Assembly: GCF_000739635.1 (NCBI RefSeq)
Contig: NZ_BATQ01000054.1
Location: 1 to 39,413, forward strand
DNA: 39,413 nt
Source of the DNA: Verrucomicrobium sp. BvORR034
GTDB lineage: Bacteria > Verrucomicrobiota > Verrucomicrobiia > Verrucomicrobiales > Verrucomicrobiaceae
Direction: 5' to 3'
Every line of letters starts with the position of its first letter. The stretch's first letter is position 1. The notes under the pieces were generated by a model. That model had not been told where the DNA came from, did no database searches, and saw only the letters and a program-made list of their open reading frames with translations. This document shows, in pieces, positions 6,568 through 14,214 of this stretch. A program made the translations under genes and the position numbers.

Positions 6568-8298
6568 ATGATGAACCTCTTCCTCATAGATGCCATCGGC
6601 CCTTTTTTCCGCGGGTATCCCCGACGGACCATCAACTGGTCCAAGATCCCGTTTGAGCATCTCAAGCTGGAAGGGCCCGACAGTGCGGCGCAGTGGGCAC
6701 AGATTAGGGCGGACCTCGAGGTCTTCTGCGCCCGGGCTGCTGCGATGGGCTACAACGCGGTGTCTCTGGATGATGCGACCCATCTGGCGGATCACGCATG
6801 GTACGAGCTGGACACGCGCGCCCGGATCAGCCGCTGGCGGGCCGAGTTTGGACAGTGTATGGAGATCGCGCAGCGCCATGGGCTGCAGGTCTTTTTCACC
6901 ATGGACGTCTTCAGTTCCACCCCGGCGGTGCGGGAACACATCGCCCGGCTGCGCTGGACGGTGGAGAGATTCCTCGCCGAGCTCCTGGATGGCTTTTTGC
7001 GCGACTTTCCCCAGGTGGCGGGGATCATTCTAAGGATTGGCGAGTCCGATGCTCCCGATGTGCAGGGGGAGTTCCGAAGCGAGCTCTACCTGAAGCGCCC
7101 AGAGCAGGTGAATCGTTTCCTCAAGACGCTGCTGCCGGTATTTGAGAAGCACGGGAGACAGCTCATCTTCCGTACCTGGACCGTGGGGGCCTACCGGATT
7201 GGCGATCTCATGTGGCACCGGGGGACATTTGTCACGGTGCTGAAGGGGGTGGTGGACAGTCCGTCGCTCATCGTGTCCATGAAGTTTGGCGAGAGCGATT
7301 TCTTCCGTTACCTGCCGCTCAACAAGAACTTCTTTCGCACCCGGGTGAGAAAGATCATCGAACTCCAGACCCGCCGGGAATATGAGGGCTGCGGCGAGTA
7401 CCCGAGTTTCACAGGCTGGGACTACGAGCGGTACGCGCGGGAACTGGACCAGGCAGAGAACCTCGTCGGCATCATGGTCTGGTGTCAAACCGGGGGCTGG
7501 GTGCCGTTTCGCCGACTGGCCCTCTTGGAAGACCGGGCGGTCTGGACGGAGCTGAACACTTTTGTGACCATCCGGACCTTCAAAGATCGCCAGTTGGTGG
7601 AGGAGTCGGTGCGAGACTTCGCCCAGCTCAAGGCTCTGCCCAACTGGCGCTCCCTCCTGGAACTTCTCCGGTTGTCAGACACCGTCATTCACGAACTGCT
7701 CTATGTAGAAGAGTTCGCCCGGCAGAAACTGTTCTTTCGCCGGGTGCGCATCCCGCCCATCCTTCAGGTGTACTGGCACAACATTTTCATCAGCCACTCG
7801 GTGAAAAAAGTGCTCGGCTACTTCGTGCAGGACAAGGAGGCCTGCCTGCGCACCACCAAGCTCTGCCAACAGAAGCTGGAGCAGATGAAGTCCTTGGCGG
7901 TGGAGTGTGGCATGCCAGAGGGGGACATCGAGTACATGGCGGACACCTTCAACATCCTGGCCCTGGCCCGGGAGTACTACTTCCAGCCATTCTGTGCCGA
8001 GATTGAAGCCCGCTTGCGGGCCACCAAGAAGGCGTACAAGGCAAAATACCCCAAGGGGGGCGAGCGGCATCGCTACCGGGTGAAGATGGACTTCAAACCC
8101 TTCTGGGTGAAGGCACGCTACCTCGGCTGGGCCTTCCAGCTCCTCATGCGTCGGCAGCGGGGCTATCGGTTGCTGGACAGGTTGCTCACTCTGCACACCC
8201 TTTCGCTGATCTTCCGGGTCGTTTCGAGACGTCGGCCTCAATGGATTCCGAGCTTTGCCAAGGACAGTGCTATGGGGGTGGATACGGTGTTTAAATGA
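6568..8298 (+). CDS. Large hypothetical protein, possible TIM-barrel glycosidase-like
   Basis: 576 residues from the ATG at 6568; an upstream TTG at 6547 and the next ATG at 6571 are alternatives. Not confidently recognised. The N-terminal 330 residues have the rhythm of a (beta/alpha)8 barrel: N-A-V-S-L-D-D-A at a strand end, L-Q-V-F-F-T-M-D-V-F, G-I-I-L-R-I-G-E-S-D-A-P, L-I-F-R-T-W-T, and G-I-M-V-W-C-Q-T-G-G-W. The acidic residues after strands (E-S-D) and the closing W-x-Q-x-G-G-W recall alpha-glucuronidase-like barrels. The C-terminal 250 residues are helical and strongly basic. There is no signal peptide, so it is probably cytoplasmic. It starts divergently from the UbiA-family gene, which may link them functionally. 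Confidence 0.8.
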   Translation: MMNLFLIDAIGPFFRGYPRRTINWSKIPFEHLKLEGPDSAAQWAQIRADLEVFCARAAAMGYNAVSLDDATHLADHAWYELDTRARISRWRAEFGQCMEIAQRHGLQVFFTMDVFSSTPAVREHIARLRWTVERFLAELLDGFLRDFPQVAGIILRIGESDAPDVQGEFRSELYLKRPEQVNRFLKTLLPVFEKHGRQLIFRTWTVGAYRIGDLMWHRGTFVTVLKGVVDSPSLIVSMKFGESDFFRYLPLNKNFFRTRVRKIIELQTRREYEGCGEYPSFTGWDYERYARELDQAENLVGIMVWCQTGGWVPFRRLALLEDRAVWTELNTFVTIRTFKDRQLVEESVRDFAQLKALPNWRSLLELLRLSDTVIHELLYVEEFARQKLFFRRVRIPPILQVYWHNIFISHSVKKVLGYFVQDKEACLRTTKLCQQKLEQMKSLAVECGMPEGDIEYMADTFNILALAREYYFQPFCAEIEARLRATKKAYKAKYPKGGERHRYRVKMDFKPFWVKARYLGWAFQLLMRRQRGYRLLDRLLTLHTLSLIFRVVSRRRPQWIPSFAKDSAMGVDTVFK

Positions 8299-8367
8299 GA
8301 GGGGAAAGGGAAGAGGGGCAAGGGAAGAGGGAGTGGCAGTTTGGAGGATCTGGGGTAGCGTTCGGGA

Positions 8368-8859
8368 ATGTCTCTGTCCGATGCCGAAGTTCGAGCTGAA
8401 ATGGCCGCCATCTATGCGGCTGTGGAGGCTCGTCCCTTGGAGCGGCAGTGCAGCATGCTCACGGAGTGCTGCCAGTTTCATCTCACGGGCCGGACGCCCA
8501 TGCTCACGCTGGGGGAGGCCCGGTATGCGGCGATCGGCGTGCGGGCCAGTGGTCGGAAGAAGCTGCCCATGCGTCCCAACGGGGACGGAGCCTGCCCGCT
8601 GTTGGGGCAGAATGGCCGCTGCATGATCTACCAGCACCGCCCGTTCGGTTGTCGTACTCATTTTTGCGCAGCCGCCGGGGGTCCGTATCCCCGGAAGCAT
8701 CTGGCAGACCTCATTCAGCGCCTGGAGGTGCTGGATGAAAAGCTTGGCGGCGACGGTCCGCGACCCATTCAGGGGGCGGTGGCGGATGCACTGGAGGATC
8801 AGGGAGACGGGAGAGCCCAACAGTCAGGAAAGGGCAGGAACCAGCGAGGGAGACGGTAG
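8368..8859 (+). CDS. YkgJ-type cysteine-cluster protein
   Basis: 163 residues from the ATG at 8368. The cysteine pattern is that of the YkgJ/CxxxxxxCC family thought to chelate zinc or an iron-sulfur cluster: C28-x5-C34-C35, C76, C85, then R-P-F-G-C95 and H-F-C100. The last 35 residues (Gly, Arg, Gln-rich) look disordered. The family has no firm biochemical role. It lies 69 bases after the preceding gene and 100 bases before dnaG on the same strand, so it may be co-transcribed with dnaG. That gap shows no terminator. Confidence 0.85.
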   Translation: MSLSDAEVRAEMAAIYAAVEARPLERQCSMLTECCQFHLTGRTPMLTLGEARYAAIGVRASGRKKLPMRPNGDGACPLLGQNGRCMIYQHRPFGCRTHFCAAAGGPYPRKHLADLIQRLEVLDEKLGGDGPRPIQGAVADALEDQGDGRAQQSGKGRNQRGRR

Positions 8860-8959
8860 GCGGATCCGACGCGAGAAGGTTGAGGTCGCGATTTTCACAG
8901 CCGACTTTTCGCGACAACTTGCTGATCGAGTTTGTATCGTCGAAGGTGAAAGTTGGCGC

Positions 8960-10837
8960 ATGGCTCGAATCCCGGAAGAAACGCTTCAACAAGTGCTCGC
9001 GGCCACGGACATCGTGGATCTCGTGGGGCGCTATGTGAAGTTGCGCCGGGTGGGCACGAACTGGCGGGGCCTTTGTCCGTTCCACGGAGAGAAGACCCCC
9101 TCGTTCTACGTGAATCCTGCGCGTGGCTCCTACCATTGCTTCGGCTGTGGGGTGGGGGGCACCGCCATCCGGTTCGTCATGGAGCATGATGGCCTGCAGT
9201 TCATGGATGCGGTGAAGCGCCTGGCGGACTCGGCCGGCATTCGCATTCAGGAAGAGGTGTGGGACGCCAATGCGGAGCGCACGGCCAAGATCCGCAATGG
9301 GCTGGTCAAACTTCACCGGGACATCTCCGCCTGGTTTCATCTGCTGCTGATGAAAGGGCAGGTGGCGGAGGAGGCGCGGGCCTATTTAAAGTCTCGCGGC
9401 ATCAATGCGGCGACCGCCAAATCTTGGGAAATGGGCTACGCTCCCGCCTCCACACCCATGCTCATGAAGTGGGCGGAGGAGCACAAGTACACGGAGAATC
9501 TGCTGGTGGCCGGAGGCATTTTGGCCCGGGGCGATGAGGACTCTGGTCGGGGAGGGCAAATCTATGCGCGTTTCCGACACCGGTTGATGTTCCCCATCCG
9601 CAACGACTACGGGGAGGTCATTGCCTTCAGCGGGCGGCTTCTGGATTCCAATGCCAAGGCTGCGAAGTACCTGAACTCGCCGGAGACTATGCTCTTTAAC
9701 AAGAGCAAGGTCCTCTTCGGCCTGGACAAGTCCAAGCGCGCCATCATCAAGGCGAACCGTGCGGTGGTCTGTGAAGGCCAGATCGACATGATCATGGCGT
9801 TCGAGAGCGGGTTCGAGAACGTGGTCGCCCCGCTGGGGACGGCGTTCACGGAGTTCCACGCCCGGATGCTGAAGCGTCATGCGGAGGAGGTGGTGCTCTG
9901 TTTTGACTCCGACAATGCTGGGTACAAGGCTGCCGAGCGTGCCTTCCATATCCTGGCACCCACCGGACTGATCGTGAAGGTCGCGCCTCTCCCACAGGGG
10001 GAAGACCCGGATTCGCTGATCCGGAAGGAGGGCCCACAGGCATTCCAGGCCAAGTTGGACGATGCCCGGGATTTCTTCGATCACATGATCGACTATGCGT
10101 CCTCTACCCGCAACATGGCTGAGACGAGGGAGAAGACGCGCTTTGCGGGAGACATGGCAACCATGATCCAGCTGCTGGACAACAATATTGCCCGGGACGC
10201 CGCCATTCAAAAAGTCTGTGTGCGACTCAATATTCTGGAGTCCGATTTTCGCAAGCAGGTGGCCCGACTGGCCAAATCCATCGCCAACCAGCAGCAGCAA
10301 AAGGCGGCGGCAGGTAAGAATGGTGGAAATGGGGGCAACGGGCCCGGGCAATCTGGAACTGGAGACCGGCCGGACGAGATGGAGCTGCCGCCTCCTCATC
10401 CCCACGCCCGGCAATTGATCCGGCTGGCGGTCACTTCAGCAGAGGTTTTGGAGCTCATTCGCACGCAGACTCAGCTGGAAGTGCTGGCGGCGGTGCCTGG
10501 CTGTGAGTTGATGGAACTGGTCTTCAAATCCCAGTCAGACCTTTCCACCTCGGGTGGATTGAGCGCCTTTCTGACCACTCTGACCCCGGCGGAGGAGCGC
10601 GCCTTCAGCCGCGTGGTGGCAGAGCCTCCCCAGCGGGTTTCCACCGAGACGGCACTCCAGACTCTGCAGCACATTGAATTTCAGGGGCTGGAGAACATGC
10701 ACCAGAATGTTCGCACCCGGTTGCGTCAGCCAGGTCTCCCCAAAGAGGAGATCATTCGACTGACGGGTGAGGTCAATCGACTGGCAGAAGAGATCCGCGC
10801 CCGGCGTGCTCAACTGCCCAGCAAACAGGATTACTGA
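8960..10837 (+). CDS. dnaG: DNA primase DnaG
   Basis: 625 residues from the ATG at 8960, chosen because M-A-R-I-P-E-E-T-L is the usual DnaG opening; the frame is open further upstream but that part is not conserved-looking. The zinc-binding CHCC set is C39, H42, C60 and C63. The TOPRIM core has E272-G-Q-I-D-M-I and L-C-F-D316-S-D318-N-A-G-Y-K, the metal-binding acidic residues. Gln replaces the Tyr common in E-G-Y-M-D-V. A Gly/Asn-rich linker near residue 455 separates the catalytic core from a C-terminal helical region that in the family contacts the replicative helicase. It synthesises RNA primers at the replication fork. rpoD follows after 194 bases, the conserved macromolecular-synthesis order; rpsU is absent. 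Confidence 0.96.
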   Translation: MARIPEETLQQVLAATDIVDLVGRYVKLRRVGTNWRGLCPFHGEKTPSFYVNPARGSYHCFGCGVGGTAIRFVMEHDGLQFMDAVKRLADSAGIRIQEEVWDANAERTAKIRNGLVKLHRDISAWFHLLLMKGQVAEEARAYLKSRGINAATAKSWEMGYAPASTPMLMKWAEEHKYTENLLVAGGILARGDEDSGRGGQIYARFRHRLMFPIRNDYGEVIAFSGRLLDSNAKAAKYLNSPETMLFNKSKVLFGLDKSKRAIIKANRAVVCEGQIDMIMAFESGFENVVAPLGTAFTEFHARMLKRHAEEVVLCFDSDNAGYKAAERAFHILAPTGLIVKVAPLPQGEDPDSLIRKEGPQAFQAKLDDARDFFDHMIDYASSTRNMAETREKTRFAGDMATMIQLLDNNIARDAAIQKVCVRLNILESDFRKQVARLAKSIANQQQQKAAAGKNGGNGGNGPGQSGTGDRPDEMELPPPHPHARQLIRLAVTSAEVLELIRTQTQLEVLAAVPGCELMELVFKSQSDLSTSGGLSAFLTTLTPAEERAFSRVVAEPPQRVSTETALQTLQHIEFQGLENMHQNVRTRLRQPGLPKEEIIRLTGEVNRLAEEIRARRAQLPSKQDY

Positions 10838-11031
10838 GTGAATCGGGCTGATGAATTTTAGATTTGCATGACCCACCAATCTCCAGAAATCCCACCACCC
10901 GGACGAAAAGGGTGATTTTCGGGCGAAAATGAACCGTTTCGCCCCTGAGATGGCTAAAGGCTTTCCTCAACTGTACAAAGAGTTCTTGACCGTAGCTCTA
11001 GGCTCCAGAAGATTCTTCCGCTTCCGGCTTC

Positions 11032-12867
11032 ATGAGTGCATCTGCAAACCCCCAGCATACGGATTTGAACGAGGGTGCAACATCGGTTCCACCGACCCCG
11101 CATCGCCGTCGTCGTGGTCGTCCTCGGAAACATCCGTTGCCGGATGGTTCGACGCCTCCACCTCCGGCCCCCGTTCAGGTCAATGGCAAACGTCGTCGTG
11201 GACGTCCACCCAAGTCATCGCGACCGGCCGAACCGCCGCCGCCTCAGCACGACGACATCAACGCCCCGGAGATTCAGGAGAAACTCCGCTATCTGATCCG
11301 TCTGGCCAAGGAGCAGGACTACCTGACCTTTGACGACTTCAATGAGAGCCTGCCCAATGGCTTCGTGACCCCTGAGTTGATGGATGAGATCCTCATCCGC
11401 CTGCGCAGCTTGGAGATTGAAGTCATCGAACCCACCCAGGTGGATCGCGTGAAAACCAAGCGGACCACCGTCGCGGACGATGAGGATACCGTTGTCGAAG
11501 AGCGCGAGGACGGGCAGCTGGACATGCTGGACGACCCTGTGAGGATGTACCTGAAGCAGATGGGCGCGGTGCCTCTGCTCACCAGGGATCAGGAAATTGG
11601 CATTTCCAAGCGCATTGAAAAGGCAGAGAGCCATCTACAGGCCTGCCTGCAGAACATTGGCTTCATTGCCACGGAGTACCTGCATTTGGGAGATGCCCTC
11701 GCCAGCGGTACCGAGCGCTTCGACAAGCTGGTGCTGGATCGCCAGATCGAAGACCGGGACAGCTACTTCAAGAAGCTGCGCCAGGTCTGTGACCAGGTGC
11801 GTGACGACATCACGAAGGCCAACGATCAATACCGCGCCTTGATGACGGCCAGCGCCAAGCAGCGCCAGTCGCTCAAGGATGCGTTCGAGCAGACCAAGTC
11901 CAGCCTGATCAAGCTGTGCGCCAAGTTCTACTTCAAGCAGAAGACGAACGAGGACCTTATCGCCGTGCTGCGCCAGCGCCTGACGGAGCTGGACCAGATC
12001 GAGATCGAGGCATCCCGCGCAGCGAACAACCCTGACGTGCAAAAGGCGCTGGAGGACTTCGAGCTACATGCCTGGGTCACACCGGAGGAGTACCGTCGTC
12101 TGGTGGCAGAGACCATCCAGTGGAGCAAGGAGTCGACCAAGGCCAAGACGGAGATGGTGGAGGCCAACCTGCGCCTCGTGATCTCCATCGCCAAGAAGTA
12201 CACGAACCGCGGTCTCTCTTTCCTCGACCTCATCCAGGAAGGCAACATGGGCCTCATGCGCGCCGTGGAGAAGTTTGAATACAAGCGTGGGTACAAGTTC
12301 AGCACCTACGCCACGTGGTGGATCCGCCAGGCGATCACCCGCAGCATTGCCGACCAGGCGCGGACCATCCGCATCCCGGTCCACATGATCGACACGATCA
12401 ACAAACTGCTGCGTGTGCAGAAGCAGCTGGTGCAGGAACTTGGGCGTGACCCCACTCCGGACGAGATTGCCGAAGAAATTCACCTTCCGGTGGAACGCGT
12501 GAACGCCGTGCTGCGCATGAGCCAGCAGCCTGTGTCCCTGCAGACCAAGGTGGGCGACAGTGACGGCGATACGGAGTTTGGCGACTTCATCGAGGACAAC
12601 ACGAGTGTCAGCCCCATGGAGCTGACGGCAATGAATCTCCTCCGCGACAAACTCAAGGACGTGCTGGACAGCCTCACGGATCGCGAGCGGGCGGTGCTGG
12701 AGCAACGGTTTGGCCTGGTGGACGGCAGCGGCCGGACCCTCGAGGAAGTGGGACGTCAGTTCCACGTCACTCGGGAGCGCATCCGGCAGATCGAGGCCAA
12801 GGCTCTGCGGAAACTCCGCCATCCCACCCGCATCCGGAAGCTTGGAGGCTTCTTCGGAACGCAGTAA
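11032..12867 (+). CDS. rpoD: RNA polymerase primary sigma factor RpoD
   Basis: 611 residues. Residues 24-63 carry two AT-hook cores, R28-G-R-P31 and R56-G-R-P59, in a Pro/Arg-rich tail ahead of region 1.1 (about 82-135). [11 protein letters not shown] at 168 is region 1.2. A long non-conserved insert lies before region 2 (from about 374, with [12 protein letters not shown] and [12 protein letters not shown]). Region 3 follows, then region 4 (about 548 onward, [20 protein letters not shown]). These bind the -10 and -35 elements of housekeeping promoters. The AT-hooks are unusual for a sigma factor. The 194-base gap from dnaG includes a small ATTTTC/GAAAAT hairpin (10915-10930). A strong terminator follows. 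Confidence 0.97.
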   Translation: MSASANPQHTDLNEGATSVPPTPHRRRRGRPRKHPLPDGSTPPPPAPVQVNGKRRRGRPPKSSRPAEPPPPQHDDINAPEIQEKLRYLIRLAKEQDYLTFDDFNESLPNGFVTPELMDEILIRLRSLEIEVIEPTQVDRVKTKRTTVADDEDTVVEEREDGQLDMLDDPVRMYLKQMGAVPLLTRDQEIGISKRIEKAESHLQACLQNIGFIATEYLHLGDALASGTERFDKLVLDRQIEDRDSYFKKLRQVCDQVRDDITKANDQYRALMTASAKQRQSLKDAFEQTKSSLIKLCAKFYFKQKTNEDLIAVLRQRLTELDQIEIEASRAANNPDVQKALEDFELHAWVTPEEYRRLVAETIQWSKESTKAKTEMVEANLRLVISIAKKYTNRGLSFLDLIQEGNMGLMRAVEKFEYKRGYKFSTYATWWIRQAITRSIADQARTIRIPVHMIDTINKLLRVQKQLVQELGRDPTPDEIAEEIHLPVERVNAVLRMSQQPVSLQTKVGDSDGDTEFGDFIEDNTSVSPMELTAMNLLRDKLKDVLDSLTDRERAVLEQRFGLVDGSGRTLEEVGRQFHVTRERIRQIEAKALRKLRHPTRIRKLGGFFGTQ

Positions 12868-12874
12868 GGGAGGG

Positions 12875-12906
12875 AGTTTTCAGTTTGAAGAGTTCAGTTT
12901 TCAGTT
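12875..12906. repeat. 11 bp direct repeat after rpoD stop
   Basis: AGTTTTCAGTT occurs at 12875-12885 and again at 12896-12906, starting eight bases after the rpoD stop and running straight into the terminator stem. Confidence 0.7.
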
Positions 12907-12907
12907 G

Positions 12908-12932
12908 GGGGACGCGAAAGCGTCCCCTTTCT
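12908..12932 (+). terminator. Rho-independent terminator of dnaG-rpoD
   Basis: A perfect 8 bp GC-rich stem (12908-12915 with 12920-12927) with a GAAA tetraloop is followed by TTTCT, 40 bases past the rpoD stop. Confidence 0.9.
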
Positions 12933-12944
12933 GTTGTGGTCTCC

Positions 12945-12994
12945 AAAAAAAGAAAGCCTCCTATTCCGCGGCCCGAGGGCGCGAATCAGGAGGC
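12945..12994 (-). terminator. Rho-independent terminator of the minus-strand membrane-protein genes
   Basis: On the minus strand 12988-12994 pairs with 12956-12962 (7 bp), continued by a partly paired inner stem, then TTTCTTTTTTT. It lies about 36 bases past the stop of the gene at 13030-13404, so with 12908-12932 it separates the convergent units. Confidence 0.85.
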
Positions 12995-13029
12995 AGGATT
13001 TCAGAACGGTCGTGGTTCTAAGGGCCGAC

Positions 13030-13404
13030 TCAATCCACGTAGGGGGGAGCGGTCGGCGGTGGGGTATTGAATCCGAATTCTTTCCGCAGGCGCGCTGCTT
13101 CAGATTCTTCTTTGACCATTTCGTACACTTTGGCAGCGCCGAACAGGAAGAGGGCCGGAGGTGCCAGTGCGGAGACGATCCGGAGATTGGCATTGATGAT
13201 GGCCCGAAGCGGCAACCGATGCAGGAAGTAGCCAACGGCTACCGCAGTAGCAAGGGAGGCTGCTGGGGAGCGGCGTACCGTCTCCTCGACTTCGGCGTAT
13301 TGCCGTCGCACCGTGTCTTGGGCTTCATTGAGGAAGCCGGTCACGCCGCGGTCGATGGACTTCAACACGGACTCAGGCTGAAGGGAAGATTGGGGAAGAC
13401 TCAT
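13030..13404 (-). CDS. Small membrane protein, DUF883/ElaB-associated hypothetical
   Basis: 124 residues. An amphipathic N-terminal helix (about 1-45, with V-L-K-S-I-D-R-G-V-T-G-F and A-E-V-E-E-T-V-R-R-S-P) leads into two short hydrophobic stretches (A-S-L-A-T-A-V-A-V-G-Y-F-L and V-S-A-L-A-P-P-A-L-F-L-F-G-A). A charged helix and a Pro-rich tail follow. The V-R-R-S-P-A-A-S-L-A-T-A-V-A-V-G junction resembles the membrane end of ElaB/YqjD-type proteins, and the next gene upstream, 61 bases away on the same strand, is clearly of that type. The two probably form an operon. I have no specific function for it. Confidence 0.75.
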   Translation of the reverse strand: MSLPQSSLQPESVLKSIDRGVTGFLNEAQDTVRRQYAEVEETVRRSPAASLATAVAVGYFLHRLPLRAIINANLRIVSALAPPALFLFGAAKVYEMVKEESEAARLRKEFGFNTPPPTAPPYVD

Positions 13405-13465
13405 AGCAGGGATGAGATGGAGTGGAGTGAATCAGACGACTGGGTGCCGGATGAGGGGGCCGAGA

Positions 13466-14053
13466 CTACCAGAACTTGAGATGGCTGGCCGTCCGACGTG
13501 CCTGGGAGACGATGTCGTCCACAGCCCGGCGGTTCTGGCGGGTGTTGATCTTGTTGACAGCATGTTGTGCACCTGAGCGGGCCATATCATACTGATCGTG
13601 CAGCTTTTCCGCAATGGGGGCCAAGGCGGCGAAAACGGCACCTCGGGCGGTATTGACTGGATCTTCGGCAAAGCGCTGGCGGAAGGTGCGCTCCTCCTCC
13701 TTACGGCTGATGAGGATTCCCACCACGATGCCTACGGCCAAGGCACCCAAGAGAGCGGGGATGGGATTCTCCTTCACGTAGTTGCCGCTCTGTGTCAGGG
13801 CTTCATTTGTCTTGTCCTTGGCGGTGTGCAGGGCTTTTTGGGTTTGATCGCGGGCGACCCCGTAGGCCTCCGTCGCTCGATCACGCGCCACATGCATGGC
13901 CTCGTTGGTTTTTTCCCGCGCGGTGGCCAGAGCCGCTCCTGCCCGGTCCCGGGCGGTGGCGATGGCCTCGCGAGTGGCAGCAGAAGCCTGCTGGGCGATT
14001 TCCCCGGCTTTCTCCGGGAGTTGATTGAGGGGAGATGGATGTTCGTCGTTCAT
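13466..14053 (-). CDS. ElaB/YqjD/DUF883-like membrane-anchored protein
   Basis: 195 residues from the ATG at 14053; the frame is open further upstream, but that part has no family likeness. Residues 20-90 are a run of roughly 11-residue helical repeats (A-T-A-R-E-K-T-N-E-A-M, V-A-R-D-R-A-T-E-A-Y, V-A-R-D-Q-T-Q-K-A-L, T-A-K-D-K-T-N-E-A-L), similar to LEA-type and DUF883 coils. Y-V-K-E-N-P-I-P-A-L-L-G-A-L-A-V-G-I-V-V-G follows, the typical DUF883 membrane segment, then a long basic C-terminal region absent from E. coli ElaB/YqjD. Relatives tether to the inner membrane and in E. coli bind ribosomes in stationary phase. A stress or stationary role is inferred. Confidence 0.8.
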   Translation of the reverse strand: MNDEHPSPLNQLPEKAGEIAQQASAATREAIATARDRAGAALATAREKTNEAMHVARDRATEAYGVARDQTQKALHTAKDKTNEALTQSGNYVKENPIPALLGALAVGIVVGILISRKEEERTFRQRFAEDPVNTARGAVFAALAPIAEKLHDQYDMARSGAQHAVNKINTRQNRRAVDDIVSQARRTASHLKFW

Positions 14054-14142
14054 AACCCAGTATCGCGTGCCGCCGTGTGACTGGTCCTTTCCGGATGGCG
14101 GTACCAGGCCCTGGCCGTAATACCAGAGGTTCAATCTAATCT

Positions 14143-14179
14143 GAAAGAAATGGGGCGGGATCTTGGAAGATCCCGCCCC
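14143..14179 (-). terminator. Rho-independent terminator of the macroglobulin-like gene
   Basis: A perfect 12 bp stem (14152-14163 with 14168-14179) with a 4-base loop is followed on the minus strand by ATTTCTTTC. It starts 36 bases past the stop at 14215. Confidence 0.9.
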
Positions 14180-14214
14180 GGATGCCGGAAGGTGACCTGA
14201 AGAGCGCCGGGTGA

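Noticed and set aside
7675-8820. Open frame of 381 codons on the minus strand
   Set aside because: It is the complement of the 6568-8298 and 8368-8859 genes, both better supported by motifs or start context.
10985-11015. TTGACC in the dnaG-rpoD gap as an rpoD promoter
   Set aside because: The hexamer at the right spacing (AAGATT) is a poor -10 match; transcription from upstream is equally likely.
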